In this document: in pieces, positions 24,234 to 34,822 of the stretch
Layout of the letters: each line of letters opens with the position of its first letter
Numbering within the stretch: position 1 is the stretch's first letter
NCBI GenBank assembly: GCA_032871835.1
Contig: CM065300.1
Span: 67,777,192-67,841,191 of the forward strand
From: Dipteronia dyeriana
Lineage: Eukaryota; Streptophyta; Magnoliopsida; Sapindales; Sapindaceae
Reading direction: 5' to 3'
DNA length: 64,000 nucleotides
Translations under genes and position numbers: made by a program
The notes under the pieces: model-generated
Told to the model about the DNA's origin: nothing
What the model saw: the letters and a program-made list of their open reading frames with translations, nothing else
Database searches by the model: none

Positions 24234-26294
24234 TGAAATTCCTTTTATCTTTATAGTGTAAATATACCTAGGGGGATGGGTGAATAGGTATATGCTCAAA
24301 TTTTAATCTTCTTTTGAAATGTTGCAATTATAATAACGCTTAATGAAAATTGCAAACAAAGACATAAGATTTTTACGTGATAAACCTCCGAAGAGGAAAC
24401 ATCCACGGGTTAGCAACCACCGGCAAATGCAAATCCACTTGTAGATAAAACAAGTACAATCTCTCAAGTGACCCCTTCACCTAGAAACTACCCTTCTTTC
24501 CTACTTAATGAACTTATTGCCACCTTGCTCACCTTTCCAGATCCTCCCGACCCTGGGCAAGACTTCCTTGCTTAGTTATCTGAGTCCTATCAACTCTACT
24601 AAGACTTCCTTGCTCAACAATCCGAGGTCTCCTACCTCTTTTCGAGACTTCCACTTGCTTAGCTATCCGAGTCCTCCCGACTCTAGCTAAGACTTTCAAC
24701 TGCTCAAATCAAAGAATCACTCTAAGATATGAAACTTCCTATCTCTTCACAAGGCAATGACCTAAATGCTATGCAAATCATGCAAAAACACATAAATAGA
24801 GAATGTAGATTAGACAAAACTCTAGGAACATGTAACAAGAAAGCTAGATGAGTCTATCAAAGCACAATCACAAATACATCAAGAAATCTAAGCATGTAAT
24901 CCAATAATAACCAAATTAAAAAAAATAGAGATGTCAATTGAAATTGACCTAGTTCTTAGAAAATGAAATCAAGTCTAGAAATAGCAAATCATGGATAAGA
25001 ACAATAGATTTCTAGAAACAATTTCATGTTTATCAAGTTTAGCACAAATCATTCAATTTAACACAAATATAGCTAAACTTGAAAATTAATTAAACAAACC
25101 GCAAAGTGAAATCAAAATCATACTAGTCATGCTTCTTAAACAAATAGGATCAATCACTAAGAATATCAAAGAAGAAAACTAAGAAGAAGATGATTTTACC
25201 AGTTAAGGATGAAATCTCAAACTAAAGATCTGATTAATGTGAAAAATCAAGACATCCATTGGTTCTGGAAATGTATGGGGTTTTTAGATATTCTAAACAA
25301 ACTCAAAATTGGTTTTTGAATCAAGTTATTTTGAGTAGAATTGAGAAAGTTATAAAAAAAAATAAAAAACAAAAAGTATAAAGAAAATTTATGCACTTGT
25401 TCTTCAAATCTTCAACTTGTAACGAATGAGAGAGAAGGAGTTTGTTTTTAAAGGAAACCAACCAAATGACCAAAACACCCTTATGGCTTAGAGCCTCCCT
25501 GAGATGGTGCATGGGCATCTTGGGGCAGCAAGGCTCTGGGGCCGAGATGGCCACACGCCATCTCGGGTAGGTGCCCAAATGATGGCTTATGCAATCGCAC
25601 ATTTCATTTGCGCTCCTCCCGCATTCTTCAACCACTCTTTGGCCTTCGAACTCTGAATTTGAATCTGTTTTAAGATTATGAACCGGGACTCCCCCACAAA
25701 CATTTATGTATAAGAAACACAACCCAGAAAATAAGAATTTGACTCGATACATGAAGACGAAGACAATGTTTGCAACATTAATGAAAAGTTTCATAACTTT
25801 TGACTTAGAACTCGAAATGAATAGTATGAGTAACTAAAATGACCGAAACTCAATCATGAACAATCTAAGGTTAAAATCAAGTTCAAGATCCATGTTATAC
25901 AAACATATAAACAAACAAACACATTTCACACAAGAATGCAAACTACATAGACATAGTCTCAATACATGTATTTTCCAAAACGTGTCACTTTCATACCAAT
26001 GCATGAGCATTCAATATCAAGTGTGTGAATATGTTCTACCAATTGATGCACAATGATGCAGGGATAAAAATATAAGATATGTGTGTGTTTGCACCTACAC
26101 TTTGCAAGAGGAGGAAGAATCTTGATACTTTAGCATCCATGTAAGCATACATCTTCATGAAGATGAACTTTGCATGCGAAGTCGCTTTACTTCTTTGAAG
26201 CCCGATCTAATTATGAACCGCTTAAGCAACTAAGCAATACAAATAAAGAGCATTTTGTTATGGAACCAAGCCATCACAAATCTAAAACCTAACA
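24234..26294 (-). repeat. 5' LTR of the gag-only copia
   Basis: TGAAATTCC...CCTAACA, 2,061 bp. It contains the GTGAATAGGTATA motif near its left end and the hairpin array at 24571-24691. Confidence 0.9.
24571..24691. repeat. Hairpin array in SIRE-like LTR
   Basis: Three 33-34-nt units with about 10-nt spacers of the type ACTTCCTTG. Unit 3 (24658-24691) has perfect arms CTTAGCTA / TAGCTAAG and an inner stem GAGTC / GACTC. Unit 1 (24571-24603) has CTTAG / CTAAG and GAGT / ACTC. Unit 2 (24613-24645) is partly decayed (GAGGT / ACCTC kept). Confidence 0.9.
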
Positions 26295-26562
26295 GAAGCT
26301 TTAAAGGCAAATAGGAAGAAAAAGAGTTAAAATTGGGATTTTGATTAGACTGCGAGATCTAACTAAGAGTTCCTACTCACAGGTCCATGTTGTAGATGTT
26401 CCTCAGAGAGAACTGCTTCTTCAAACTACAACCAGTAGAAACAATGTGGCTATCAGATCTATGAGTTCCAACGTGCAGATCTACCTCACAGAAGTTACCC
26501 ATAACCTTTTCCTTTCAAGATTTGTGAGTTACAACCAGTAGAGCCAAATCTACGGCTTCATA

Positions 26563-26582
26563 CTATGAGTTCCAACTCATAG
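26563..26582. repeat. Hairpin in non-coding gypsy LTR
   Basis: CTATGAGTTCCAACTCATAG, a perfect 9-bp stem. The equivalent site in the other LTR is 37959-37978, with an A-T to G-C change on both arms. Confidence 0.85.
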
Positions 26583-26676
26583 ATTTTGTGTTGGTAGAAC
26601 CTTATCCACTTGCAAATCAAGATACTTTTAGGGGAAAACTTAACTTTTCAAACCCAATTGGTACCCAAACCTTTAA

Positions 26677-26685
26677 CTATAAATA
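26677..26685 (+). promoter_or_regulatory. TATA box of the gypsy-type LTR
   Basis: CTATAAATA about 20 bp after CCAATTGG. The same arrangement appears in the right LTR at 38077-38084 (TATAAATA). Confidence 0.55.
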
Positions 26686-27608
26686 CACCACTTTATTGGT
26701 CAATATGTGTATATATATATATATTTATAAATATCTTCCAATATCTACTCTTGGATAGACTCCAACAGCTACTCTGTTCTTCAACACCACAAAAGAGAGA
26801 GAGGAACTTCAAAAATTCCATGAGGGGTTCTCCTCCATTGATGTCTTACCACCACTACCACCTCTACACTTCTTTAATCCATCTTTGAAGTAGATTTCAA
26901 GGAGAAATGAGAGCAAACGAAATAAATATCTTGGTTATCTCTAAACTCTTTCTTTTGTTTATGTCTTTTTTTATTTGTAATTCCCAATAGGAAATATTTG
27001 TAGACCAACACTTGGCTTGTTATATATGGCATCTACTTACACTCAACTTGGATCTTGACTCTATTCTTTGAGCTTATGTTATTTCTCTCTTTTCTTGACA
27101 TGTATGTTGGTGAATGTGTAGAAGTTAATATGTTTTGCATAAGTGAGACTTTAGATTGAAACATCTGAGGTTGTGTAACCTTGTGTCTCACTCTTGTTTA
27201 CATGTTGGCGACGAAAGGGAATATATATGTTTGAATTGATTTGAGTGAATAAGCACTTCTGTGTTCCAATTGATTAATCGTGAATGGATTTTTCTTGTTT
27301 ACTCTTGAATAGAGGTAACTTTATTTAGCATGCTTGTGCTAGATTTGGTTGTTAGGTGTATTGTTCATTTGATTAATAGGTCTAGACCTTGACACAATTA
27401 CTCATTCCAAGACTTTGGTTGGGTGATGAGAATCGATTTCGGTATTCCTTAATCAACAAATGATTAGTAACGATGGATGATTTGGTTTTTGAATCCTTAA
27501 TCAAGAGAACAAGCCCTTGAATCCTTTTGAATGATGCTTGAATGTTAATTATCAACATGACTAGCTTGTGTGATTGGTGAACTTACGTACCTATTATAAC
27601 AGCTATCT

Positions 27609-28186
27609 TGTTGGAGCCTCGTTCACCAGTCAAGCAGTGGATGTAGGTTTTAAAATTTTTAATACAGATTATATACAATCTGGGACCAGTGGACTTTGGA
27701 TCATAATTCTTTTTCAAAACTTATAAATATAATGATTATTACAATAACAATATATATATACATATACAGGAAATTGAAATCAATATAATGAGAAGAAAAT
27801 CATACCATCGTTTGGAGGCTCAAACACTTTACGTTATGCTCCTGTCTGAACCACTCGATCTTCCTCACTATCTCCCGGGACTAGTAACTGCGTGTGGGCG
27901 TGTCACGGTCTCAGGAACTTGAATGGAGGATGTAGAGAAAAACGAATGAAGAAACACTTTTCAAGAGAAAACAAAATTACAACAATTCTAATTGTTATCA
28001 ATATTTTTCTCTTTTTGATACCCATACCCGCACTTGCCACACTAACCAAAGAATATGATCTGTGTTGCGTTGAGATCAGGTACCACCAAAGAAAAAAATA
28101 CACAATTTCACACAAAGCTTTCAGCCCAAACCTATTTGAACTTCACTTGTCATGCGTCAATTGTGTTGTATTTTTATTGCTTTAAA

Positions 28187-28235
<49 letters not shown>

Positions 28236-28746
28236 TATATTTCCTTTTTTATGTGCACCAATTTGTGTCATAAACAAATCCTTTTTTTCCCCATTTATCC
28301 TTTTCTTTGAAAGAATATATACATCAAATATATATATATATATTTCCTTTTTAATTGATATCTTGTTTTGGTCAGTTTTCAAAGAATATATATCAAATAT
28401 ATATTTCCTCTTTTAAAAACCTCATGGTATCTTTTTATTTAAAGCAAAATCTTTATTTTATTTTTATTATAAGATGCCATCTATTTTGAATTTAAACTAT
28501 TTAAATTCAAAAAATAAAAATAAAAAAATCATATTATCTTATTTTATTCAAAAACAAATATCAACAAACATCCTCCATTTAGTCACCATTATTCGTTAAT
28601 CAAATAATCTCATTATTCAATTAATTCCCGAATAAATATGTGTCACTTTCGTAACACAATTAATTGGACAATCCAATTAATTTACCTTGACCCTTGTTAC
28701 CTAAATCGATCAGGCTAGCAAGAGGACCTAATGGACCCACAGTGTT
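27609..28746 (-). repeat. 3' LTR, second half only
   Basis: Reverse complement matches 4485-5430 of the solo LTR, including CCGGGACTAGTAACTG and GGACCCACAGT at 28733-28743. The LTR start half is missing. Confidence 0.85.
28189..28229. repeat. (AT)20 microsatellite
   Basis: Continuous AT run in the LTR half. It generates isoleucine/tyrosine-rich open frames on both strands that are not genes. Confidence 0.95.
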
Positions 28747-28865
28747 TTCGGGTCACTTAGATGGTCTAGGGTTACGAGTCATGCCTCGTATACTTTAGTG
28801 CAGGTGGGAGAATGTTGGGGTTTATGCCCTAAAGATGTAATTTGTATATGGATTTATGAAATACT
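28747..28865 (+). mobile_element. Inverted fragment: polymerase end, polypurine tract, LTR start
   Basis: In plus orientation, opposite to the rest of the element: codons for GHLDGLGLRVMPRIL and a stop, then GCAGGTGGGAGAA (28795-28807 region, polypurine tract), then TGTTGGGGTTTATGCCC (from 28814, LTR start) and about 50 bp of LTR. This is the normal 3' junction of this copia family, turned around and placed between RNase H and the LTR half. Confidence 0.8.
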
Positions 28866-29442
28866 GTAGGTCCATATTCGACTTCCATGGTGGAGTCAGC
28901 AATGCAAGATTGTGTGATACTTCTCCACACGATGGCTCCACTACCCAGGGTGAATACTGATCCAGATGTGGATTTCCTAAAATCCATGTCTGACTGAAAA
29001 TCAAAATCTGTTTATCCTAACGGGATCAAATTCTACCCGGAATACTCTAGTATATAGTCTCTCGTTCTCCGAAGATACTTGAGAATTGTCTTTACAGCCA
29101 CCCAGTGATCCAATCCTGTTTTGGACTGGTATCTACTGAATACTCCCACTACATAGCAAATGTACGATCTCGTGCATAACATAGCATACATGAGCTACCT
29201 ACTGCCGATGCATAGGGTACATGTCTCTTATCCTTAACTTCTTGAGGTGTCTTAGGACACTGTTCCTTAGACAAGTGAACTCCATGCCTAGAAGGTAAAT
29301 TACCTTTCTTGGAAATCTGCATCGAAAATCGCACAAGAATCTTATCGATGTATGATGTATGAGATAATGCTATGAGTTTGTTCTTACGATCCCTTAGAAG
29401 TTGGATCCCTATAACATATCTCGCCTCTCTCAAATCTTTCAT
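28866..29442 (-). pseudogene. Copia RT end and RNase H, truncated
   Basis: 29442-29149 reads MKDLREARYVIGIQLLRDR, HGVHLSKEQCPKTPQEVKD and VPYASAVGS, the RT/RNase H connection of copia polyproteins. After stops and a frameshift, RNase H resumes with SDMDFRKSTSGSVFTLGSG and CIADSTMEVEY. It then stops abruptly at 28866, where the inverted fragment begins. About 100 C-terminal residues, including the last catalytic region, are missing. Non-functional. Confidence 0.85.
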
Positions 29443-30368
29443 TTGGAATTGGCTAGCCAGTCAACCGTTTACATCAGACAACATTCTCACAACATTACAA
29501 ACGAGTAGGATATCATTTTTGTATAAGACTAAGAAAACTACTTTCTTATCAATGATACGCTTGTAGACACAAAGCTTATCGACATTTTGCTCGAAGCCAT
29601 AGGCTTTGATCACATAATCATACATAATGTTCCAAGATTTAGATGCTTGCTTAAGTCCACAGATAGACCTTTACAGCTTGCAAACCTTTTGCTCTTGATC
29701 TGGAGACACGAATCCCTCTGGTTGCATCATATAGATGCTCTTGTTAGAATTTCCATTCAAGAATGCACTCTTGACGTCCACTTGCCAAATTTCATAATTG
29801 AAATATGCAGCAACGGATAAAAGAATCCTAATAGACTTAAACATAGCTACTGCGAGAAGGTCTCTTCATAATCGACCCCCTCTTTCTGGGTATAACCCTT
29901 AACCACTAGCCTTGCTTTGAAGTTCTCTGCCTTCCTATCTACTCCTCTCTTTCTTTTATAGATCCATTTATACCCTATGGGTTTTACCCCATCCGATAAG
30001 TCTCCAAGATCCCATACTGAGTTAGAGTACATGGACACCATCTCGAGATTCATCGCTTTAAGCCATTCCTCTTTATCATGATCTTCCATTGCATTCTTAA
30101 ATGTCAATGGATCATCTATACTATCAGCGGAGACAACACCTTGTCCCTCACCTATACCTAAATAACATTCAGGTTGTCTCACAACCCTCTCACTACATCT
30201 AGGTGGTAGTGTATCCTGATCAGGAACCATCTTACTCTCAGATGTTTGTGGATCAACAACACTTGATGATGAAGCACTAGTCTCACCATGCTCTAACTCA
30301 TTTAATACAATCTTAGAACAAGGTTTATGGTCACTAATATAATTTTCCTCCAGAAATGTTACATTCAT
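29443..30368 (-). pseudogene. Copia RT, N-terminal and central part
   Basis: 30368-29847 is open: linker with PPRCSERVVRQPECYLG, then EEWLKAMNLEMVSMYSNSVW, GYKWIYKRKRG, and ARLVVKGYTQKEGVDYEETF, the standard start of copia RT. From 29846 to 29443 the central RT, where the catalytic YVDD motif should lie, is riddled with stops and frameshifts and I cannot read a clean YVDD. Confidence 0.83.
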
Positions 30369-31100
30369 TGAACTAATACTTTGTTATCTTTGAGACTGTA
30401 AAAGTGTCCACATCTGGTCTCATTGGAGTATCCTACATAACATGTGCTGGACACCCTCATATGTAGAAATGTCACAAACTAGCTTTACGACCATTCCACA
30501 ACTTTATGGGAGTCTTATGAACATATTTGGATGGTACTACATTTAAAATGTATGCCATTGTTTGTAACGCATATCCCCATAAGGAATTTGGTAATGATGA
30601 GAAACTAATCATAGATCTCACCATTTCCATCATGGTTCTATTTCTTCTTTCTGCAACACCATTTTGCTGAGGTGTACCGAGGACTGTAAGTTGGGAAAGT
30701 ATCCCATGCTCAACCATGGAGTCTTTAAACTCTTGGTCAAGGTACTCACCTCCATGATCCGATCATAGTGACTTGATAGTCCTACCTAATTGAATCTCAA
30801 CTTCAGCTCAAAATTCTTTGAACTTTTCAAATGTTTTCGACTTTTGTTACATCAGGTAGACATATCTGTATCTTGAGTAGTAATCTATAAAGGTGACATA
30901 ATACTCATAACCACCCCTAACTTTAACATTCATTGGTTCATAGACGTCTGTATGTATAAGCTCTATCGGTTCTTTAGCTCTAAACCATTTTTTAGTAAAA
31001 GGTCTCGTAGTCATCTTACCTTCCAGACAAGATTCGCAGACAGGTAAGGTGCCAACCTTTAATTCACTTAAAGGTCCACTTTTTACTAGTTTGTCTATCC
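30369..31100 (-). pseudogene. Copia integrase core, broken
   Basis: 30717-30472 reads [20 protein letters not shown], the PQQNGxxER signature containing the catalytic glutamate, then [19 protein letters not shown]. Upstream, out of frame, are traces of the first two acidic motifs (IDYYSRY-type and LRSDHGGEY-type near 30770). Stops break every part. Confidence 0.78.
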
Positions 31101-31502
31101 GGTCAAGGTTGATATGACTAAGCCTTAGATGCCAGAGAAATGTGTCATTATCTAGAGAAATCTTATGTTCTTTAGTTTTTGGTTTTTCAACCTTAACATT
31201 TCGGTGTTGAGCAGTGTAGTATGTATTAACGGTCTTAACACATATAATTTGTTTTCATTAATTTTTGAACAAATATTCAGACCATTCTATTCTATAATAA
31301 CATACTTATTATTAAAAGAAACATAATATTTTTGTTTTAACAACTTAATAACAGAGATCAAATTCTGTGTAAATTCAAGAATATAAAATACACTGTCCAA
31401 CAATGTATAATTATTGCAAAAAAGTAATCTAATTACGGCCATTGCTCATGCCGACACGACATTCCCTGACCCCACACGTATTGAGAAGGCTTGCTCCTCT
31501 AG
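31101..31502 (-). other. Decayed protease/integrase junction
   Basis: Polyprotein segment between protease and integrase core. No open frame survives, and only isolated integrase-like words can be read. Confidence 0.5.
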
Positions 31503-32356
31503 CTATGTTAAAGAATCAATCCATTGTAAAGAAGAACAAACATGGTTAGTGGCCCCCGAATCAACTATCCAGGGTGAAGAATCATCTTCAACTAAACAAG
31601 ACTCAAGAACAAGTAAATCATATTTACCTTTCTTGGGCTTCTTCTTTCCTTGGGCTTTCTTGGGTTTCAGCTTACCCTTCGTATTCCCAGCAGACATCTT
31701 CCTCTTCTTATTATTAGAGGAGGATGGTTTGGCAACATTTGCCTCACCGGTCTTGTCCTTACAATCCTTAGTCAAGGACTCAAATGTATTGAGCTCATTG
31801 AGCAACTGTGTGAGATTGAACCTTAACTTGTTTATCCCATAGTTGCTCTTCAATTGATTGAAATTCTCCGAAAGAGTCGTCAATATGATGCTAACTTGAC
31901 TGGGTTCGTCAATGGCCCTGTCATTAACTTCTACTGTGTTTAAGTAGAACATCATGCTAAGGACATTCTCCCAAACTGACTTACCTTCCTTTATACGAGC
32001 GAGCATAGCGGAATAAATAGCTTCATGTCGCTTTTGCTCTGAGGGCTACCCAAACATAGCTTGTATTGACTCCATGGTTTCGAATGCTAAAGTCATTGCT
32101 TCATGCTTTGTGACAAGAACACTTGTCATAGAAGCCAACAGATTTGTTCGGGCCTTCTCATCATATGAGACCCATCGCTCGTATGCCTCACGAATTGTTC
32201 ATGTGGCATTGGCAGTAGGCGCTAGAGGACATTCCCCAGTAAGCACAAACTTGAGGTATTTGGTGACCACTATTGCATTAATGTTTAGTTTCCACTTAGT
32301 GTATTTATCACCGTTAATTTGTCATTTGCAAGAATTTGAAGTAATGCAGAAGACAT
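31503..32356 (-). pseudogene. Copia gag and protease start
   Basis: The likely start is ATG at 32356 (MSSALLQILANDKL). Two early stops and a frameshift follow, then 32006-31503 is open: an alpha-helical gag with SQVSIILTTLSENFNQLKSN and LLNELNTFESLTK. A lysine-rich tract follows, then ESCLVEDDSSPWIVDSGATN with the protease DSG at about residue 149. The CCHC zinc knuckle normally found between the lysine-rich tract and this segment is absent, which would impair RNA packaging. Confidence 0.83.
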
Positions 32357-33485
32357 TATTACTGAAAAAAATAAAACATTCATTCAACCATTTATTTAAA
32401 ACAAGTGCGAGTGCTTTGGCATAAATTTAAACATGATGCATGAACATGTTTAATGAACTAGAACTACCCTAAAACTAGTTACTATACCACGACAATCCAA
32501 TATACCACAAAGAAGTGCCGCCTTAAGGTCGGTCAAGTCTCTGCATGTTGGACTGAGACATTCTCAATCAAATGATATTCTGTAATAACTCTTATTCCAT
32601 ATCATTCAACCGTCGTTTATTTAGTTAGGTTTTTAATTAACAAACTTAATCAAAACCTTCATGAGTGTAACCCACCCTTTTAAATCTCACGAGCTTAACT
32701 CGATAATTGACGCCTTAGGGTCGGTCAATCCAAAAATACCCTCATAAATCCTATCCATTAGCAAGTCAGCCTTGGTATTGACCTTTGTGGAAACCCTCCT
32801 TAGAGAGGATGAAAGAAAAGCCGTCACGAGGCCCCAGTTGGATCTCACAGTGTTGAACTAATGATAGAGACCGCAAGATATATATGTAATTATCCCTCTC
32901 CCACTCACTATTTTAAAATTAAGGTTTTCTATTACCCGTTCATGCACCTAGAAAATACAAAATTAAATGACTAACTTTAATCAAGTTATCTAGTGAATGA
33001 ACTAATTAGAAACAAAATCTAACTAACTAATAAATTATTGAGGATTTTTAAAATTTTAAAATCTAATCTATTAGTGAATAATCTAAGCCTTTGTAAACTT
33101 TTTAATAAGGTCAGATACTTATGATAGTGTTTGCTAAGTTTTAACTATTAAAACTCTAACACTTTATTCTAATCATTTATTATTAGGTTATTAATCAAAT
33201 TAATCCAAATAAATGACCATATTAATCTAACTTATTAAACACTTTAATAACTAGATTAATACTTCATGAGAATTACCAAGATTTTAACTATTAAAAACTA
33301 ATCTCATTTTCATAGACAATTATGCATTTACCCAATTTTAATCACATTAAAAAAAATACATAAAATATCAAGCTATGATGCATGTATGATATATCAAATA
33401 TATTTGTATAGGCACATCTAATCTAAATGACATACGTAGGCATGGTAATGATTTTATCATCACATAATATAAAGCATACATATGT
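32357..33485 (-). other. Leader-like region, no gene
   Basis: Lies between the 5' LTR half and gag. AT-rich, no open frame, no recognisable tRNA primer site. A TAAGGTCGGTCAA phrase is repeated at 32524 and, as TAGGGTCGGTCAA, at 32717. Confidence 0.5.
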
Positions 33486-34377
33486 ATATTCCATGATTAT
33501 TAACTCTGGCGTTATTCCACTAAAAACTCGAAGCTGTACTCTCTCAACTGCGGACGCTTCTACATATACCGATACAACTCGGTGTCCATCGATATAGCTA
33601 TTACACATGGTGTGATCCTCTACAGTAGTTTATAATTAGAACTGTCATAATATACCCCTCTGATTACATATATCCTTTAAGTTCCGTTGATTCTCTAATG
33701 GATAATAAATCCTATTTCCTCACGGAATTAGGAGAGCGCTCATATTGTCCAAGCCCCGAAACGAACCTTAAGGGAACTGCCATCTATTTCTCACAAGAAG
33801 GAGTGGATTCCACTAATGTGTACAAACCTTCCCAACCACAAGGAAAACCGCAATCCCAGTATACGGAGTATAATGATCAGGAAATACATCTGACCTCACA
33901 CATGATATATATCAAAGACCACGATCTAACCTGAAGGTTTGTATAGCCATCAATAGTTGATATATATATATATATGAATCTCATCGGTAGACCGTTCTTG
34001 GTGAGATATTCATATATATCATGGCCTAGTCCTATATGATCTTATCATACAAGGTGCCTTCATTCTCATATCTCCATACGAATGATCCAGGACAGGATCA
34101 TCGTACACTATGTAATGGACCGCAGTTGTAGATTAACCACAAATTAAGTACCAAACTTTATTTGCTTTCTACAAATTCTATAGATTGCACGTCTCTTACT
34201 GTATCCATCTGTATATGATATTCTTATGCACAGCTCGAGATTACATCGACAATCTTGGATGTTAAATATATGCACAAGTTAAAAAATAAATAACACAACA
34301 AGATTGAATTGAACTTTTCTTCTATTTATTTCATAAATCCATTTACAAATTACATCATCAGGGCATTAACCCCAACA
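33486..34377 (-). repeat. 5' LTR, first half only
   Basis: Reverse complement matches 3520-4439 of the solo LTR, then homology stops at GAATAT (33486). Confidence 0.87.
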
Positions 34378-34805
34378 TATCTTGCATCTCTCCAAGCCAC
34401 ATATTTTTTTTAGCTAGGGTGTCTTTCCTTTAGGAGTAGACTAATTTTAATTGCTTTGAAGTGTAATCGATTTCCATGTAGCTATATTTAGAATGGCAAG
34501 CACCCGGTTACATTTCAATCCTTAGTGTAATTTAACTTTGTTTAGTTTATTCACACATCACACACCATCTGCATTATGCATACACATCACATACACCACT
34601 CTCACCCTTTCCATGTTCTATTTACATCACTTTCAATAACGCTTTAGCTAGAGACAGTTAAAGAATTCCACCTCTCTGTGGATGGTACCCTCGCTTGCAG
34701 ATTTACTATGTATTCAAACATTAGAGCACATTACGTAGGAACAACTTTTAAAATATATTTTGAACCACAATTTGGTAACGACTCAAAAAAACGAGTATCA
34801 AAAAT

Positions 34806-34822
34806 TGGCGCCGCTACTGGGG
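34806..34822 (+). other. Primer binding site, tRNA-Asp type
   Basis: TGGCGCCGCTACTGGGG, close to the canonical plant tRNA-Asp site TGGCGCCGTTGCCGGGG (three mismatches), 5 nt after the LTR end TATCA. Confidence 0.75.

Larger units (their letters stand above)
18058..26294 (-). mobile_element. Gag-only SIRE-like copia (non-autonomous)
   Basis: LTRs at 18058-19855 and 24234-26294, tRNA-Met primer site at 24221-24231, and a purine-rich tract at the left. The 5-bp target duplication GAAGC is perfect (18053-18057 and 26295-26299). Joining the flanks restores the host LTR sequence seen undisturbed at 37430-37445. The 4.4-kb interior encodes only gag-type protein and lacks protease DSG, integrase, RT and RNase H motifs that are plain in the related copy at 58919-63148. 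It would depend on a full relative. The LTRs differ by large indels, so insertion is old. Confidence 0.9.
27609..34377 (-). mobile_element. Rearranged copia element with inverted 3' end
   Basis: Outer ends TGTTGGAGCC and CCCCAACA, with a perfect target duplication TATCT (27604-27608 and 34378-34382). The host LTR is restored when it is removed (compare 38980-39010). The LTR family is that of the solo LTR at 3520-5430. On minus: LTR first half, leader, gag, protease, integrase, RT, RNase H, a 119-bp inverted piece, LTR second half. The 5' LTR lacks its second half and no primer site is seen. The coding region has many stops. Lineage within copia is uncertain (Angela/Bianca/Tork type). Confidence 0.88.
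17913..34800 (+). repeat. 5' LTR of the non-coding gypsy-type element, in three pieces
   Basis: Pieces are 17913-18057, 26300-27608 and 34383-34800. The expected TG start is TA here, a C-to-T type change on the other strand. It opens with the inverted repeat ATAGGTACAT/ATGTACCTAT (17916-17937). The end is placed at GAGTATCA (34800) because the primer site follows after 5 nt. Confidence 0.78.

Noticed and set aside
28055..28382. Overlapping open frames rich in isoleucine and tyrosine on both strands
   Set aside because: Produced by the AT microsatellite.
31414..31842. Plus-strand open frame of 142 codons
   Set aside because: Antisense to the copia gag-protease segment, whose DSG and gag motifs decide the strand.
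34561..34800. LTR end placed at 34560 (TTATTCACACATCA), matching where homology stops at 39169-39170
   Set aside because: No primer site follows 34560, while a tRNA-Asp-type site follows 34800 by 5 nt. The stop at 39170 is better explained by the next element cutting the right LTR. Not fully excluded.
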